A DNA stretch of 21,652 bases, taken from NCBI RefSeq assembly GCF_008831285.2, contig NW_022205132.1:1-21652 (forward strand). The letters are read 5' to 3'. Source of the stretch: Nymphaea colorata. Taxonomy: Eukaryota > Streptophyta > Magnoliopsida > Nymphaeales > Nymphaeaceae. The position numbers and the translations under genes are program-made. Of the stretch, positions 1 through 10,013 are shown in pieces. Numbering within the stretch: position 1 is the first letter of the stretch; each line of letters opens with the position of its first letter. The notes below the pieces were generated by a model. The model was given only the letters and a program-made list of their open reading frames with translations, was not told where the DNA came from and did no database searches.

Positions 1-3000
1 ATTAGAATTACAAAAGCAGTTGTTTCCATCAAAGGTAAACCCATCTATGCATAAACATTTTTTATCCTTCTACGTGAAATTAGGATTGCATGAACAGACG
101 CCTGTTGTGTTCGTTCTATTCTTTGGACATAAACAAATAGAGTCAACACTGATGAAAGTCGTAGGGCAAGGTGTGGGTGATATGACGAAGAGGGTGCCAT
201 TTGATGTGACTCCATACAGCTCGTCATATTGAGAAAAAGCTATGTCTGTGACTGTGGAATTATAAGGAGAATTGAAGTTGGCTACTTCTCTTAAGGACAG
301 ATCAAAAATTTTCACATTATTTGAATTGAATAATACTGCAAAAAGCATACCATCATTACTTGGCGCTATCTTGGTATAGTTCAGAGCCAGTTAAGAATTA
401 TCGGTTTTTTACAATGGCACCAGTGTTACATTCGAAGCAAACTAAAGCAAGATTTTCTAATCATTGATAAACTTCAAGCTCAAAACATCCTCGTAGTCTT
501 TTGCATAACAAGCATTCGAGCGTTAGCATTCCAGACAGTCAGAGTAGAACTAGGGCTATAGATAGCAATCAGTTATGCAGATTTAGATAGTTTCACTATC
601 TTCGTTAGAGGGGCAAAAGGGAAATCAATCAAATTTTAAGCCTCGTTTAATCGCTTTATAACCAAACTGTATGCTGTTAGGTCGTCGGATCTCTTCCCTG
701 CTATACTTATTACGTCCTATTGTGCATCGAAAGACTCAATAGACTGAAGACCGAAATCAGCAATCCTTTACTAAGGCTCCAGGTTGAATAATCTAATCCT
801 ATTTTAGAAATGAACGACTATCTTTTAGTCATCTGTGATATCGATACTTTGAAATGTTTTCTAAATTGAATATAGCACAAACTGCTTGATTAGTACCGCA
901 ATATTTGTGCCTAGCCTTATCTCAATTGTGTATGCGTAAGTGAGATTTGAAACATCATAGGTTTAACGGATAAAGAGCAAATATTTGTGGTTAGAACTTA
1001 TAAATAGCCTATCTAAAGATTATTTTACTTTGGCCCATCAACCTATTGATAGCTAATCTTTTGCTAGTTTGAAGGATCGCATTAATCACGCTTAACTAGT
1101 GTCTTGTTTGAAACAAAGAACACCCAAATGCAAGATTGTTCTATATATCTCAAAAGGTACTCTCTGGAGACTAAACCACACTAGATGCAAGTATTTCGCC
1201 TTTAGCTAGGGTGGACCATTCCTTCACAGGAAGTTTATTCAAATTGAATACCATTAGGTATGGGTCATTACTTTATTTAAGGGCGTCAGTTTTGCAGAAA
1301 ATTTGCAGTCCCCTTTTGGGAAAGATTACATTGAAGGGCTTAAAAAAGGATCAGAGGAATAAGTATAGTATTTCCTAAAGAATAATCCTTTTTACAAACT
1401 GCCAATTTTCCTCGAAAGATCATAGACAACGGTTCCCGATCCTTCTAGAAATTAGACAAGCAACAAATTTTCTTGCGATTGAAATTTTAAGAAATACTCG
1501 ATGTCACTGTCGATGACAGTAGCCAAGGTGGTAGTCTATCCAAAGTATAACGTCAATGAGTCGACTCCAACAGCACTTACCATGTATTTGTTACATGCAA
1601 GTACCTTATCTATCGATAGTGTTAAACTTTGCTAATCGTACTGCTTCAGCTAGATTCCAATAATTTCGAACCTGATGACGAATGCCTTATGTTAAAAGTC
1701 TGTTTGGATGATGAGAGCGAAGTAAGAGTTCCAGTAATTGTTTCCCAATAGCTTAAAGCCACTATAGACCATATCGAGCTTGACTTCTTTTTAGAAGAGC
1801 AAAATAAGGGTGGATATAATTCTCATCTGAATGTAGAATTTTACTTAATTTCCTGTTGTTTTGTTGAAGAAGGCAATAAGCCTATTCTTGACCACTAAAA
1901 ACGATATTAGATTGGTTGGCTGATCACTGGCTACCATTTGTTTGAGCTCCTTTGAAGGAATATCGAATCGATAGAGTTTGTTGATCCTTGTTGTGCTATC
2001 CTGGATATTAAGTAAAAGATGGTCATCATCGTCACTGAACTGAGCTGATGTTAGTTTTCCAGCTGGCTTTTAGAAGCTAAAAATAATCCTTACCTTATAG
2101 TCTTATTACAAAGTAGCAAGCCAAACCGTATTTTCTTCCGTGTCTTAGCTGGCAATTACGAAATAATCTTAAGAATTACTCAGAGCAACCAGATACAGCT
2201 AAAGCCCGATAAAGTCTTTTTCATCCCAACTTTCCAAAACGATATACTCTTCGAAATCTTGCCAATAGAGAAGAGTCCTTGAGTATAAAGAGACTGCAGT
2301 TGTTGGTGATGTGAGGGTAAATGAAGTTGGCTACGTGTAGAAGCTTGCATAGAACTAAAACTTCTTCATTAAAGCATTTTAATGGTAGATGCTGCATTTC
2401 TTTGAGCTCTGTTGTACCAGGATGGTTGATTTTAGTAGAGTCCTTATACTGATGATGGAAATAATTTCAGAATTCTCAAGGGAGAACTATTGATCAATTT
2501 AAAAAGTTTAAGCGTCCAAGATAAAGAGTGTGTATCTTTCACCAAAAGCTACCTGGCCACCCTTTAAATCCTTCAAACAGATCGCAGAGTTGAATTAATG
2601 TTTTCCCGTCTATATTTAATAGGTCCTTATTTATAATTTTTAAATATCTACCCTTTTAAGCACTGGAGCTCCTGACCTTTGCCCAACTAAGGCATAGTCA
2701 TCAGTTAAGACCATATCGCTTTGTAGGTAATTTTCTTCAAAAGTTACATTGACTTGATCTTTGGTGGCTTTGCGGATGACCTTATCTGCATGAGTAAAGT
2801 AAACTCCTCCATCAGTAGTAGCAACAACATTAGTTACTGAGCCATCAGTCTGAAGCTCAGCAACTTTCGTGTTAAAATAAAAACCCTTGAGGATGGTGAT
2901 GGATGGGTCGGCAGCTTCAACAGTTATCCCACCGTTTGAAAGAGGAGTGATGGTTTTGATATCCTTTATGCAGCAAAGCTGAATCTGCCTGTCCAAGTGG

Positions 3001-3058
3001 AATTCCACAGAGGTCACCACCCAACACAAAGGGAGAGTGCGATATATGCCATTTTCAT
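1..3058 (-). CDS. Surface-protein family member A (type I membrane protein), 3' end beyond window
   Basis: Partial gene read leftwards off the window. It is a paralogue of genes B and C: after a short hydrophobic leader it has the family block EFHLDRQIQLCC (EFHLDKQISLCC in B), then a long beta-strand-rich ectodomain, then the conserved stretch ELYGVTSNGTLFVISP and a Cys-rich part starting CPTTFISVDSICLC that is cut by the window edge. TAA and TAG are read as Gln throughout. I choose the ATG at 3058-3056 (MKMAYIALSLC) because it gives a signal-peptide-like start matching MMLITLSLLCW of gene B; the longer frame has no ATG at its head. Moving from that leader into the ectodomain needs a one-base shift near 3019-3030, and another shift is needed near 490-530, between the VWNANAR and KFINDQKILLQ blocks. 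These are errors or real breaks. Its function is unknown; a cell-surface role is inferred from the architecture of B and C. Confidence 0.72.
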
Positions 3059-3675
3059 CCAAATTAACGTTATATTAGTTTAATTAACAGTCGATAATAC
3101 TTGTTAGATTTATTATCAGAAACTGTACTAACAGGCTAACTTTTTAATTGGAGTTGTTTGAATGTAAGCAACTTGATTGGGTGTATTTTTTTAATTAGTC
3201 TTTAATAAATCTCAGAAGGCATTAATGAAATAAACCTATGAATTGAAATTCATAAAGGCTTCGCCAGCTATTTTTCGTTAATATTTTTTAAGTTAAAATT
3301 GCCTATGTTTGTCTTAAGTTAAGCATTATTCGAATTGATAATAAGATAGCAACTAGAACTGATAGAAGTAGAAAGACGCAGATTTTCTAAACTTTAATCG
3401 TTCATGTTCATATTTAAACTTATCTGCTTTATTTATGCTCTGGTTCAAGCTCATTTAGTATGCTTTCAAAAAGAATATTCACAATCAAGCCTGACGAATT
3501 CTAAAATACTAGACCTTTTTTTATATTTAAAGATTACCTACTCCACTTCTTTGTATCATAAAGCCTGAGTTTTGCGCAAAAATATAAGGTATATCTTTTT
3601 AATCGAAAAATATCGAATAATCAGAATGAAGTAGTTGATGATAAATATTCATATGATAATTTAGATTGATGGGCA
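3059..3675. other. Intergenic region between surface genes A and B
   Basis: 617 bp of AT-rich sequence between the stop of gene B and the start of gene A, which lie head to tail on the minus strand. It must hold the 3' end of B and the promoter of A. I see no convincing open frame, RNA gene or repeat. Just above the A start (reading the minus strand) there is a short AT-rich stretch with an ATATAAC element, similar in position to AT-rich leaders in front of B and C. Confidence 0.6.
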
Positions 3676-6552
3676 TCATTGATCTTACTTTTGATTCGAG
3701 AGTTGTTCGGTTAAGGAACTTTGGTTATTCGATTGATTTTCTTTCGTGTCCGTTAGGTTGGTTTCAAGTGTACTTACCTTGTCCCTCCGCCTTTTCAGAA
3801 TGCATATAATAACCACAATCACAGCCACCCCAATCACGCATATTCCCGCGGCTGCGCCAAAGAAAATAGCAGAGTACTAGCTACAGTCGAATAACCCTGC
3901 GCCGTCGCACGAACTACACATCAACGAGCACTCAATGCATTGCCCGCCAACGTAGGACTGATCGTTCGGACAAACACATTTGTTGTCCATAAGCACAAAT
4001 ATATCTCTGCATTTGCAGATAGATTCCACGATAGTGGCATTTTCATTACAGAAGCACTTTCCTCCCTCAAAGGTGAATCCATTAGTGCAAAGGCACTCAT
4101 CTCCTTCCCTGATAAAATTGGATTTACATGTGCATGCCCCATCGGCTACAGTGGCATTCTGATTACAGAAACAATTAGTCCCGTCGAAAGTGAATCCATT
4201 TGTGCACAAGCACTTATCTACCTGCTGAATGAAGTTATCCTTGCATGAACACATACCAGTTGTTTCGGTTTTATTCTGAGGGCACGTGCAGACTGAGTCA
4301 ATGTTGTGAAGGTAGCAGGACAAGGTGTGGGCGATAGGATGAAGAAAGTGCCATCCGAAGTTATCCCATAGACTTCATCAGTTGAGGAAAACCCAACATC
4401 GACAATGTTGCTGCTTTAAGGAGAAATGAAGTTGGCAATTTAGTTCATTGATGCGTCTAGTACTTTCACATTGGTGGGGGTGATCAGGCACGAAAACAAA
4501 GTGCCATTGCTATTTGTTGCCACCTTTGTAAAGCTTAACCCCACCTCATTTCTTTAGACGTTCTGGATACTATCAAGTGGGATTATTGAGAAGCTGGATG
4601 CAAGCTGGAGGAATATTTTTGTATCATCGATGAATTTCATATTTACGATGCCCTCAACAGCTAATTAAACCAAAATTTGTTGTCCTGCAATATCCCAGAC
4701 TGATAGCTTTGAGCTTGAGTCATAGACAGCAACTCTGGCTGCAGATGGAGAAATTTTGACCATCTTGGAAGGAAGTTTAGGCTTAGAGACAATAAAAGTT
4801 GATCATCATTAAGCCTTTTGACAATTAGTCGAAATGTGTTTGGATCTGATAATGATTTTCCTAAGATAGTCGTAGTCCCTTGAGAGGCATCAAAGATAAG
4901 GATAGACTAAATATCCAAATTAGTAATAGTCTATACTCTTCTAAAGTAAGGACTAAGATGTGATCGAGCAGATGAACGATGATCCTTTAGTCATTTGTTA
5001 TATCGATCTACTAAGTGACTACCGAAACTAATTTAAAACAAATTTCTTTTTATTACTTAAAGGTTGCTGGCTAATCTCACCTCAATAATATGTTGGTAGT
5101 AGGAAGTAGAGTATGGATTGTAGACCAGGATTAGGTATTTTTGGTTAGTACTTACGAATATTCTACATAATAAATGGCGTACTTTGGGTAGCTCATAGGA
5201 ATATTGCTGATTATTTGCGGATTCGAAAGGTCGCAGTCATTATACTTCAGCAGCTTTTGTTACGAGACTACGAACACCCAAAGGCATGAATTATCTATGT
5301 TACGAGACTCGTACTTTAGGTAGAGCGAATTATGACAGAAGCTGTGATTTAAGAAACCGAAAGAGAAGCCATATTTTTCACTGGGATTTTCTTCAAATCA
5401 TAGATTAATTTGAATGGCCACTCACTTCCATATGAACCAGCATTACTAAAAAGGTACAGTTCTCTTTTTGGGAACAGCATCCTCAAGTATTTATCATACT
5501 AATCAGTGTAATATTGCCGAAAGAACAGCCCTTTTTGGAAGTTGCTGGTTTCCTTTGAAAAATCAAAGATCAAAGTTCCTGCACCTGAATAGTACTCAGC
5601 CACCAACAAATCTCCCTGTGGGAAAAAAGTATCAAACTGAAAGTCATTTGAAATATTCTTGACCAAAGAATCCGAATGAGGGTCGTAAACCTATATGCCT
5701 CCGTTACTTGGGATACTAATCAGGTATTTGTTACAAGCAAAGCTATTCGTAAAAGCTATCTTATTGATATCTGACGTAAGCAGCTCAATTTGATCACCAA
5801 CAACTTTGAACTTGAAGAATAGTGATTCTTCATTTGAATATTCATCTGCATTAACTAGGAGTATAAAACTAGAGTCCCAATAGCTATTTCCCAAGAGCTT
5901 AAAGTCAAATGGATCTGCAGTAATTTTAACTTACAACTACGATATGAGTGAAAAAGTGGCAATATCCCTCAGTTGAATGTAGTTAAGGGTGGTACGATTA
6001 GTGGTTCTATTCATGTACACTATAAGCCTATCTCCCATCACTAAAAGGCCACTCCATTCAGCTACTTGTCTCCATCCATCATTACGGTCTCTGCTTGGCT
6101 CATTAAATCTAGCTTATACAGTCTACGGTCATTTCTAAAGAATCTTTGCTGATTGTAAATGAGAAAAGCATCATCATCAGTGAACTTAGCCTATAAGAGC
6201 TATCCTTATGACTTCGAAACAGTATAGTTTATAAAGATTTAATTTGCTGGAGTCAAAGTTACGAATCGAATTTGAGTGTCACTGGCCATTGCGAAAAAAG
6301 TTTAGGAGTTGCTGAGGGACATCTCTATCCAACTGCCTAAATATTCCGATTAATTCCAGCTCCTTGAAAGTATTTGAGAGTCAAACCCTTACCAGTAAAG
6401 CAACTTTCCCTTGTAGATTGAAACTGCTGTTGTTAGAGATGTGAGAGTCAAAGGAGTTCCCAAACCGTAGAATCTACTGAAGAACTCGAATTCCTTGAAT
6501 TCATTGTTGTAACGATAGGTTTCATATGTGTATTAGTCTCCTTGGATCGATT

Positions 6553-6630
<78 letters not shown>

Positions 6631-7275
6631 GATTACAGATTCTGAATGATCCGAGAAACTATCAATATAGCTGAAATCAGTTCCTCTGAAGGGCTATGTT
6701 TCCAAAAACGTCTGCTCGACTTAGAATGTTTAGTTGTTCAAGACATAAACAGTATATCTTTGCCCAAAAATGATCTTCCCGTTCTTTAAATCACTTAAGC
6801 AGGATGAATAATCAAACGATTTTTCCACCGGCTAAAAAGAATAAGTTTCAATTTTCAACTTTTCCAAGTCAAGCTTTATTAGGATAGGAATGCTGCTCTT
6901 TCGAGCAACCAACGCGTACTTCTCTGTTAAAAGCATATTGCTCCATAGAGTATTTTCAGAAAAGGTTGCGTTTGTTTGATTCTGGACTTCCTTCCGAGTT
7001 ATCTTATCCCCGTTCCCAAAATAAACCTCACCGTCAGGAGTCACCAATACCTTTGAAACAGAAGAGTCGGCCTGAATTTCTGCGATTTTGTTAGTAAAAT
7101 TAGCTCCATTCAGAATGGTCACGGATGGACTGGTGGCTTCAACAACGATGGCTCCGTTTGATAGGAGAGTAATGGCCGTGATGTCCTTCATACAACATAG
7201 GGAAATTTGCTTATCCAGGTGAAATTCAAGACTGACGATCGACCAGCAGAGGAGGGAGAGAGTAATCAACATCAT
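3676..7275 (-). CDS. Surface-protein family member B: signal peptide, ectodomain, Cys-rich repeats, one TM helix
   Basis: The best-preserved domain set of the family. It starts at a double ATG (MMLITLSLLCW, signal-peptide-like). A roughly 950-residue ectodomain follows, rich in short strand/turn patterns and N-glycosylation sequons, possibly propeller-like. The Cys-rich region (about 4310-3877) has two near-identical 39-residue modules of the CLCTNGFTF / CFCNxNAT type and ends in CSLMCSSC. One hydrophobic helix (about 3873-3793, IFFGAAAGICVIGVAVIVV) precedes a KRRR stop-transfer and a polar tail ending at TGA 3678-3676. UAA/UAG are read as Gln. Breaks: a poly-A run (plus-strand T71, 6556-6626) sits between ESVIL and IQGDQYTYETY, where gene C has no insert; about one base is missing near 6043-6046 and another near 4305. 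The ligand or function is unknown. Either a surface receptor or an antigen would fit the layout. Confidence 0.75.
3979..4212 (-). repeat. Two tandem 39-residue Cys-rich modules in gene B
   Basis: Two head-to-tail 117-bp units (4212-4096 and 4095-3979) each encode C-x-C-TNGFTF-x6-CFC-N-x-NAT, then C-x-C about eight residues later. They are EGF-like in cysteine density but do not match a classic EGF pattern that I can verify. Gene C lacks this pair and has a shorter Cys region; gene A has at least one related module at the window edge (CLCIDGFTFDG). Module number therefore differs between paralogues. Confidence 0.75.
6556..6626. repeat. 71-base poly-T run (poly-A on the coding strand of gene B)
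   Basis: An uninterrupted run of 71 T. On the coding strand it reads TTAT then A71 then TCTAATCG, and it splits ESVIL from IQGDQYTYETY, a join that is continuous in gene C (ESVILVQGTSYNYETY). About 80 bp are extra, not a multiple of three, so it breaks the frame. It lies 73 bp from the left edge of duplication unit 1. It could be an assembly or read artefact, a slippage expansion, or a poly(A)-type insertion. Confidence 0.9.
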
Positions 7276-7835
7276 TTTATATTCAACAATTAAGTGGGAT
7301 TAAGTTATTATGCAAGAATTATTATATCTTATACGAGAAAGAAAAAGATAATACTTTCCATGAGTCGTCAGAATAAAAAATAATTCTGAAAATTATGATG
7401 ATGATGATTTTCCCACCCTTTATTTATCAAAGAATTCAATAAAAATAGGGACATAGTAATTTTTAAAAATTCCTTAAGGATAGGGTATGTTTGCTTTGTC
7501 ATGAAAATAGCGAACCTACTCTTAGCTATTTTACTAATTTTAAAAAAATAAAAAACTACAATTGCAAACGAGGAATAGAAAATTGATGATTTTTCGAAAG
7601 GAAGAATATTTGCCAAAAAAGCCATTTTTCTGTTCAAGTGAAGACTTAGAAGTATTGCTAATTAATTGAGATTAATTAAGGACAGGAATTCTAAAGTGGT
7701 AAAATATTGATATTTATAATAATCAAAATGATAAACAAAACGCTTTGGTAGCAAGGCTTTTAAGGATTATTTTCCTAAATGAACTTTTATCTTAAATGAA
7801 GACAAATTTGAAGTAACCTACCACTAATTTTATGT
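7276..7835. promoter_or_regulatory. Upstream region of surface gene B, duplicated almost unchanged
   Basis: 560 bp without a credible gene, upstream of the B start. It is kept at near-perfect identity in unit 2 (11777-12336), unlike the indel-rich sequence next to it. It holds a TATAAA-like run directly before the double ATG (GAATATAAAATGATG on the minus strand) and an 8-bp inverted repeat, AAAATAGC/GCTATTTT, at 7504-7511 and 7525-7532. That this is a promoter is inferred from position only. Confidence 0.4.
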
Positions 7836-8369
7836 TCAGCCATCTCGAAGATGCTATTCTTAGTATTCTTCATATCTTTTCAAAGATCCGAAAAGGACAG
7901 AACAACCACTGTCAAAGAATTATCTTAAATCCAGTTTGTGATAAATAGGCAGGCACTACTCTAACTATCGACAAGCCTTTTCGTGTTCAGACAGCTCGTT
8001 ATAGACGGTTCCTAAATTTAGTAAGGTGTTTGCGTATTGCTCGCCTTATCTTACTTAAAGTTGCTTGTATATTTGCTTGGCTTCGCTGAAATAGACCAAC
8101 GCCCTTCAAAGATTTCTTTGTGCGTAAAAAATCAATCCAACATTATTCAAGGTGAATGCGACTTCCAGACTCCTGCGACCTTTGGTCTTTTCCTTCATCT
8201 TCAAACTTTTTTAATAGTATTGCAATGACTTCTTATATTCCTACTTGTTATAAAGTAACAATCCGATGTCATGCAATACATCAGCAATTACTACAGTCTC
8301 AGGTCCATTACACTTTTACTATATTTTAATGGATTCTTAACATTTTATGACTTTTTGATAATCATCTGT
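7836..8369 (-). pseudogene. TPR-repeat protein, C-terminal fragment (unit 1)
   Basis: Read with UAA/UAG as Gln, the minus strand encodes about three and a half tetratricopeptide repeats of the 40-42-residue, kinesin-light-chain-like type common in ciliates. Examples are DIGLLLYNKQEYKKSLQYYQ, FTLNNVGLIFYAQRNL and LLNLGTVYNELSEHEKAC. The last block closely resembles the end of the plus-strand TPR gene at 16294 (LGNVYYQLSEYGKAC, then CLPIY), so the two are paralogues. There is an in-frame TGA after AQRNL and a shift after CLPIYHKLDL. No N-terminal half is present: upstream sequence turns into a low-complexity AT run and then the divergent membrane-protein gene. It is most likely a truncated gene. 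TPRs act as protein-binding scaffolds; the partner is unknown. Confidence 0.6.
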
Positions 8370-8535
8370 TTATTAGAAAAAAAAGCTTCTCCCCTTTATT
8401 TTTTATTTTATTCTTGCTATTAATAAAGGACTGGAAGGCCCTTTATATTTGCTTTTGCAGGCTTAATACGCAATAAAATTATTTTACAATATTAATGAAT
8501 ACGATTGAGTAGCAAAAAAAGGTAAAGGGCATCTT
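8370..8535. other. Short AT-rich gap between divergent TPR fragment and membrane-protein gene
   Basis: About 165 bp between two divergently oriented genes, with A-rich and T-rich tracts. Part of it can be read as an extension of the TPR fragment, but the frame is uncertain. No other signal is seen. Confidence 0.4.
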
Positions 8536-8649
8536 ATATAGGCATCAGAAATTGCTGTATATCCAGAGGAGCCTCTAAAAGTTAACCACCAAAAATCCAA
8601 AGAGGAATTATAGGGAGAAAGAAGTGTGGCTTAAGGCAGATTCCATCCT

Positions 8650-9306
8650 ATGCCCACTTCAAAACTGTCACCTGAGCAAGCTGTTCCTCCCCCTCCTTCC
8701 TGGCCCGCCTATCCGCTTCCTAATGTTTAGCCTCATGCTAATGGTTTTCATAACTATATTCGTGCTCCTGCTCCTGCTCCTGCTCCTGCCCCTGCCCCTG
8801 CCCCTGCTCCTCTTCCTTTTATTCCTGCTATAGGGGTAATTCCTATCAATCCGATTAGGTTCAGAGTTAGCCAGGTAAAGCTACGCACATTTTTAAAAGC
8901 CTAATTTACGGGAATCTTACTCTGGATGGTTCTTTGGCTAAGCATAATATCAATCAGCTACAGTTCTTCGTATATATCGGCTCTGGTGACAATATTTATG
9001 GCCTTGTTCATTGTGCATACTGTATGCGGCTTAGTCTATCTGCTGATTAATCTCGCAATCTACTGCCAAGGACCATAAACCTTCGACCTGCCTTGCCTTT
9101 GGGTTTTTCTATTTGTCAGCGAATATCAAAGCAACGAAGAAAAATAACGCATAATTGGGTTCTTCCTAGCTTTGATTATCGAAGCTATGTGGATGGTAGC
9201 ACTGGTATGCTACATTTTGGGACTATGCAACCGGAGATTGGCCAGAGGAGTACCAGCTTATCGTCCTGAAGGCAGCGTGGCTAGATTAGCAGATAGGCCT
9301 CTTTGA
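8650..9306 (+). CDS. Small Pro/Ala-rich multi-pass membrane protein (unit 1, intact)
   Basis: The only gene here that reads from ATG to TGA without a break (218 residues, UAA/UAG as Gln). Residues 1-38 are Pro-rich (AVPPPPSWPAYPLP). An eight-fold Ala-Pro dipeptide tract follows, encoded by GCTCCT/GCCCCT repeats. The remainder is hydrophobic, with three or four membrane helices around FTGILLWMVLWLSIISIS, ISALVTIFMALFIVHTV, LVYLLINLAIY and IIGFFLALIIEAMWMVALVC. It ends in a short Arg-rich tail. The frame stays open upstream to about 8536, where unit 2 has an ATG (12997) but unit 1 has ATA, so the ancestral start was probably 38 codons earlier. No family is recognised. It could be a 4-TM (MARVEL- or tetraspan-like) membrane protein, but I see no diagnostic motif. 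Confidence 0.72.
8764..8811 (+). repeat. GCTCCT/GCCCCT hexamer tract (Ala-Pro)n, 8 units
   Basis: Four GCTCCT, three GCCCCT, then one GCTCCT, in frame as Ala-Pro repeats inside the membrane-protein gene. The unit 2 copy has one GCCCCT fewer, so the tract varies in length between copies. Confidence 0.85.
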
Positions 9307-9538
9307 AACATGATCATCCATCTAAACCAACATACAATATTATATGAATCATATCAATATGGCCTCCTGGTTTTGCCTTTTGAGCAAGCAGGTACATCAC
9401 CATACAGAGAGGAATTTGGTTATCAAATAATCTGTATCGAAAGGGCATATCTCTTAAAAGAGTATTAAATCTACACAAATCATCTCTAGTATAAAAAGGG
9501 TAAAGTATTTTAATATATTTGTTTAGATTGATTTTGGA
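9307..9538. other. Gap after the membrane-protein gene
   Basis: About 230 bp between the TGA of the membrane protein and the stop of the minus-strand surface-gene relic, which converge here. A short plus-strand frame starting at 9310 is probably chance. It presumably contains both 3' ends; no hairpin or repeat stands out. Confidence 0.4.
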
Positions 9539-9850
9539 TCATTTATTCTATTTTCCACCATAAAGCTGCTCGCTTAGGGAACTATGTTCCTTTGATTCAT
9601 CATCCTTATCGTCCATTAGATTTGTTTCAATCTTGCCTCTTTTTCTCTAGTTCAAGGCTCAATTGACTGTTATTAAAAGTTAATAGTATTATTCTTACGC
9701 TTTAGACAAGCTAAAGAATTATCTTTTTATCATTTACAAACTCTTCAAATCAAAACGTCCGAATATCATTTTTGCATAGCAAGCATACTTATTATTGTGA
9801 TTATCTATTAGATTGCTGGTTTTTGTTATCGATATGGCTATCCTTTTAGA
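9539..9850 (-). pseudogene. Internally deleted relic of a surface-protein gene (unit 1)
   Basis: The last ~120 bp on the minus strand encode GKIETNLMDDKDDESK, SSLSEQL and a TGA, clearly the cytoplasmic tail of the surface family (compare STLETNLTDTKENQ and SSLTEQL in gene B, AIETNLTDNKD in gene C). Directly upstream, in shifted frames, is FVNDKKIILQLV, matching FINDQKILLQFA from the ectodomain of gene A. At nucleotide level, TTTTGCATAGCAAGCAT here resembles TTTTGCATAACAAGCAT near 499-516. The Cys-rich region and the membrane helix that should lie between are missing. This is the scar of a family member that lost its middle and its 5' part. It cannot encode a membrane protein as it stands. Confidence 0.65.
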
Positions 9851-10013
9851 CTATAAATCTTGCATGTAAAGTAAAAAAGAAAAACTCCTATTTTATCAAT
9901 AATTATTTTGCTGAATGGTCTTTATGCCTAACATTTTTGCATAAGCTCTCAATCAATTATGAATGTACTAATTAGGGCTGTATAAATTTATCAGGAAATA
10001 AGTATTGCTAATT

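Noticed and set aside
3940-4248. Plus-strand open frames opposite the Cys-rich region of gene B (also the short plus frames at 20-232, 18548-18823, 19572-19805 and 21217-21450)
   Set aside because: They lie antisense to well-supported surface-protein coding sequence, show no family features, and are open only because of the codon bias of the opposite strand.
6832-7275. Treating the short standard-code frames as separate small genes
   Set aside because: They end at TAA or TAG codons that fall inside continuous homology between paralogues, so these codons are read as Gln and the frames are pieces of one long gene.
7368-7637. Minus-strand 89-residue open frame upstream of gene B
   Set aside because: Low-complexity composition, and the copy in unit 2 has an indel in the A-rich part that breaks it while the surrounding DNA is otherwise identical. 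No sign of coding constraint.
8624-8833. Leu/Pro-rich plus-strand frame ending in a Leu run
   Set aside because: It is the shifted frame of the GCTCCT repeat; the Ala-Pro frame continues into a long membrane protein when UAA/UAG are read as Gln.
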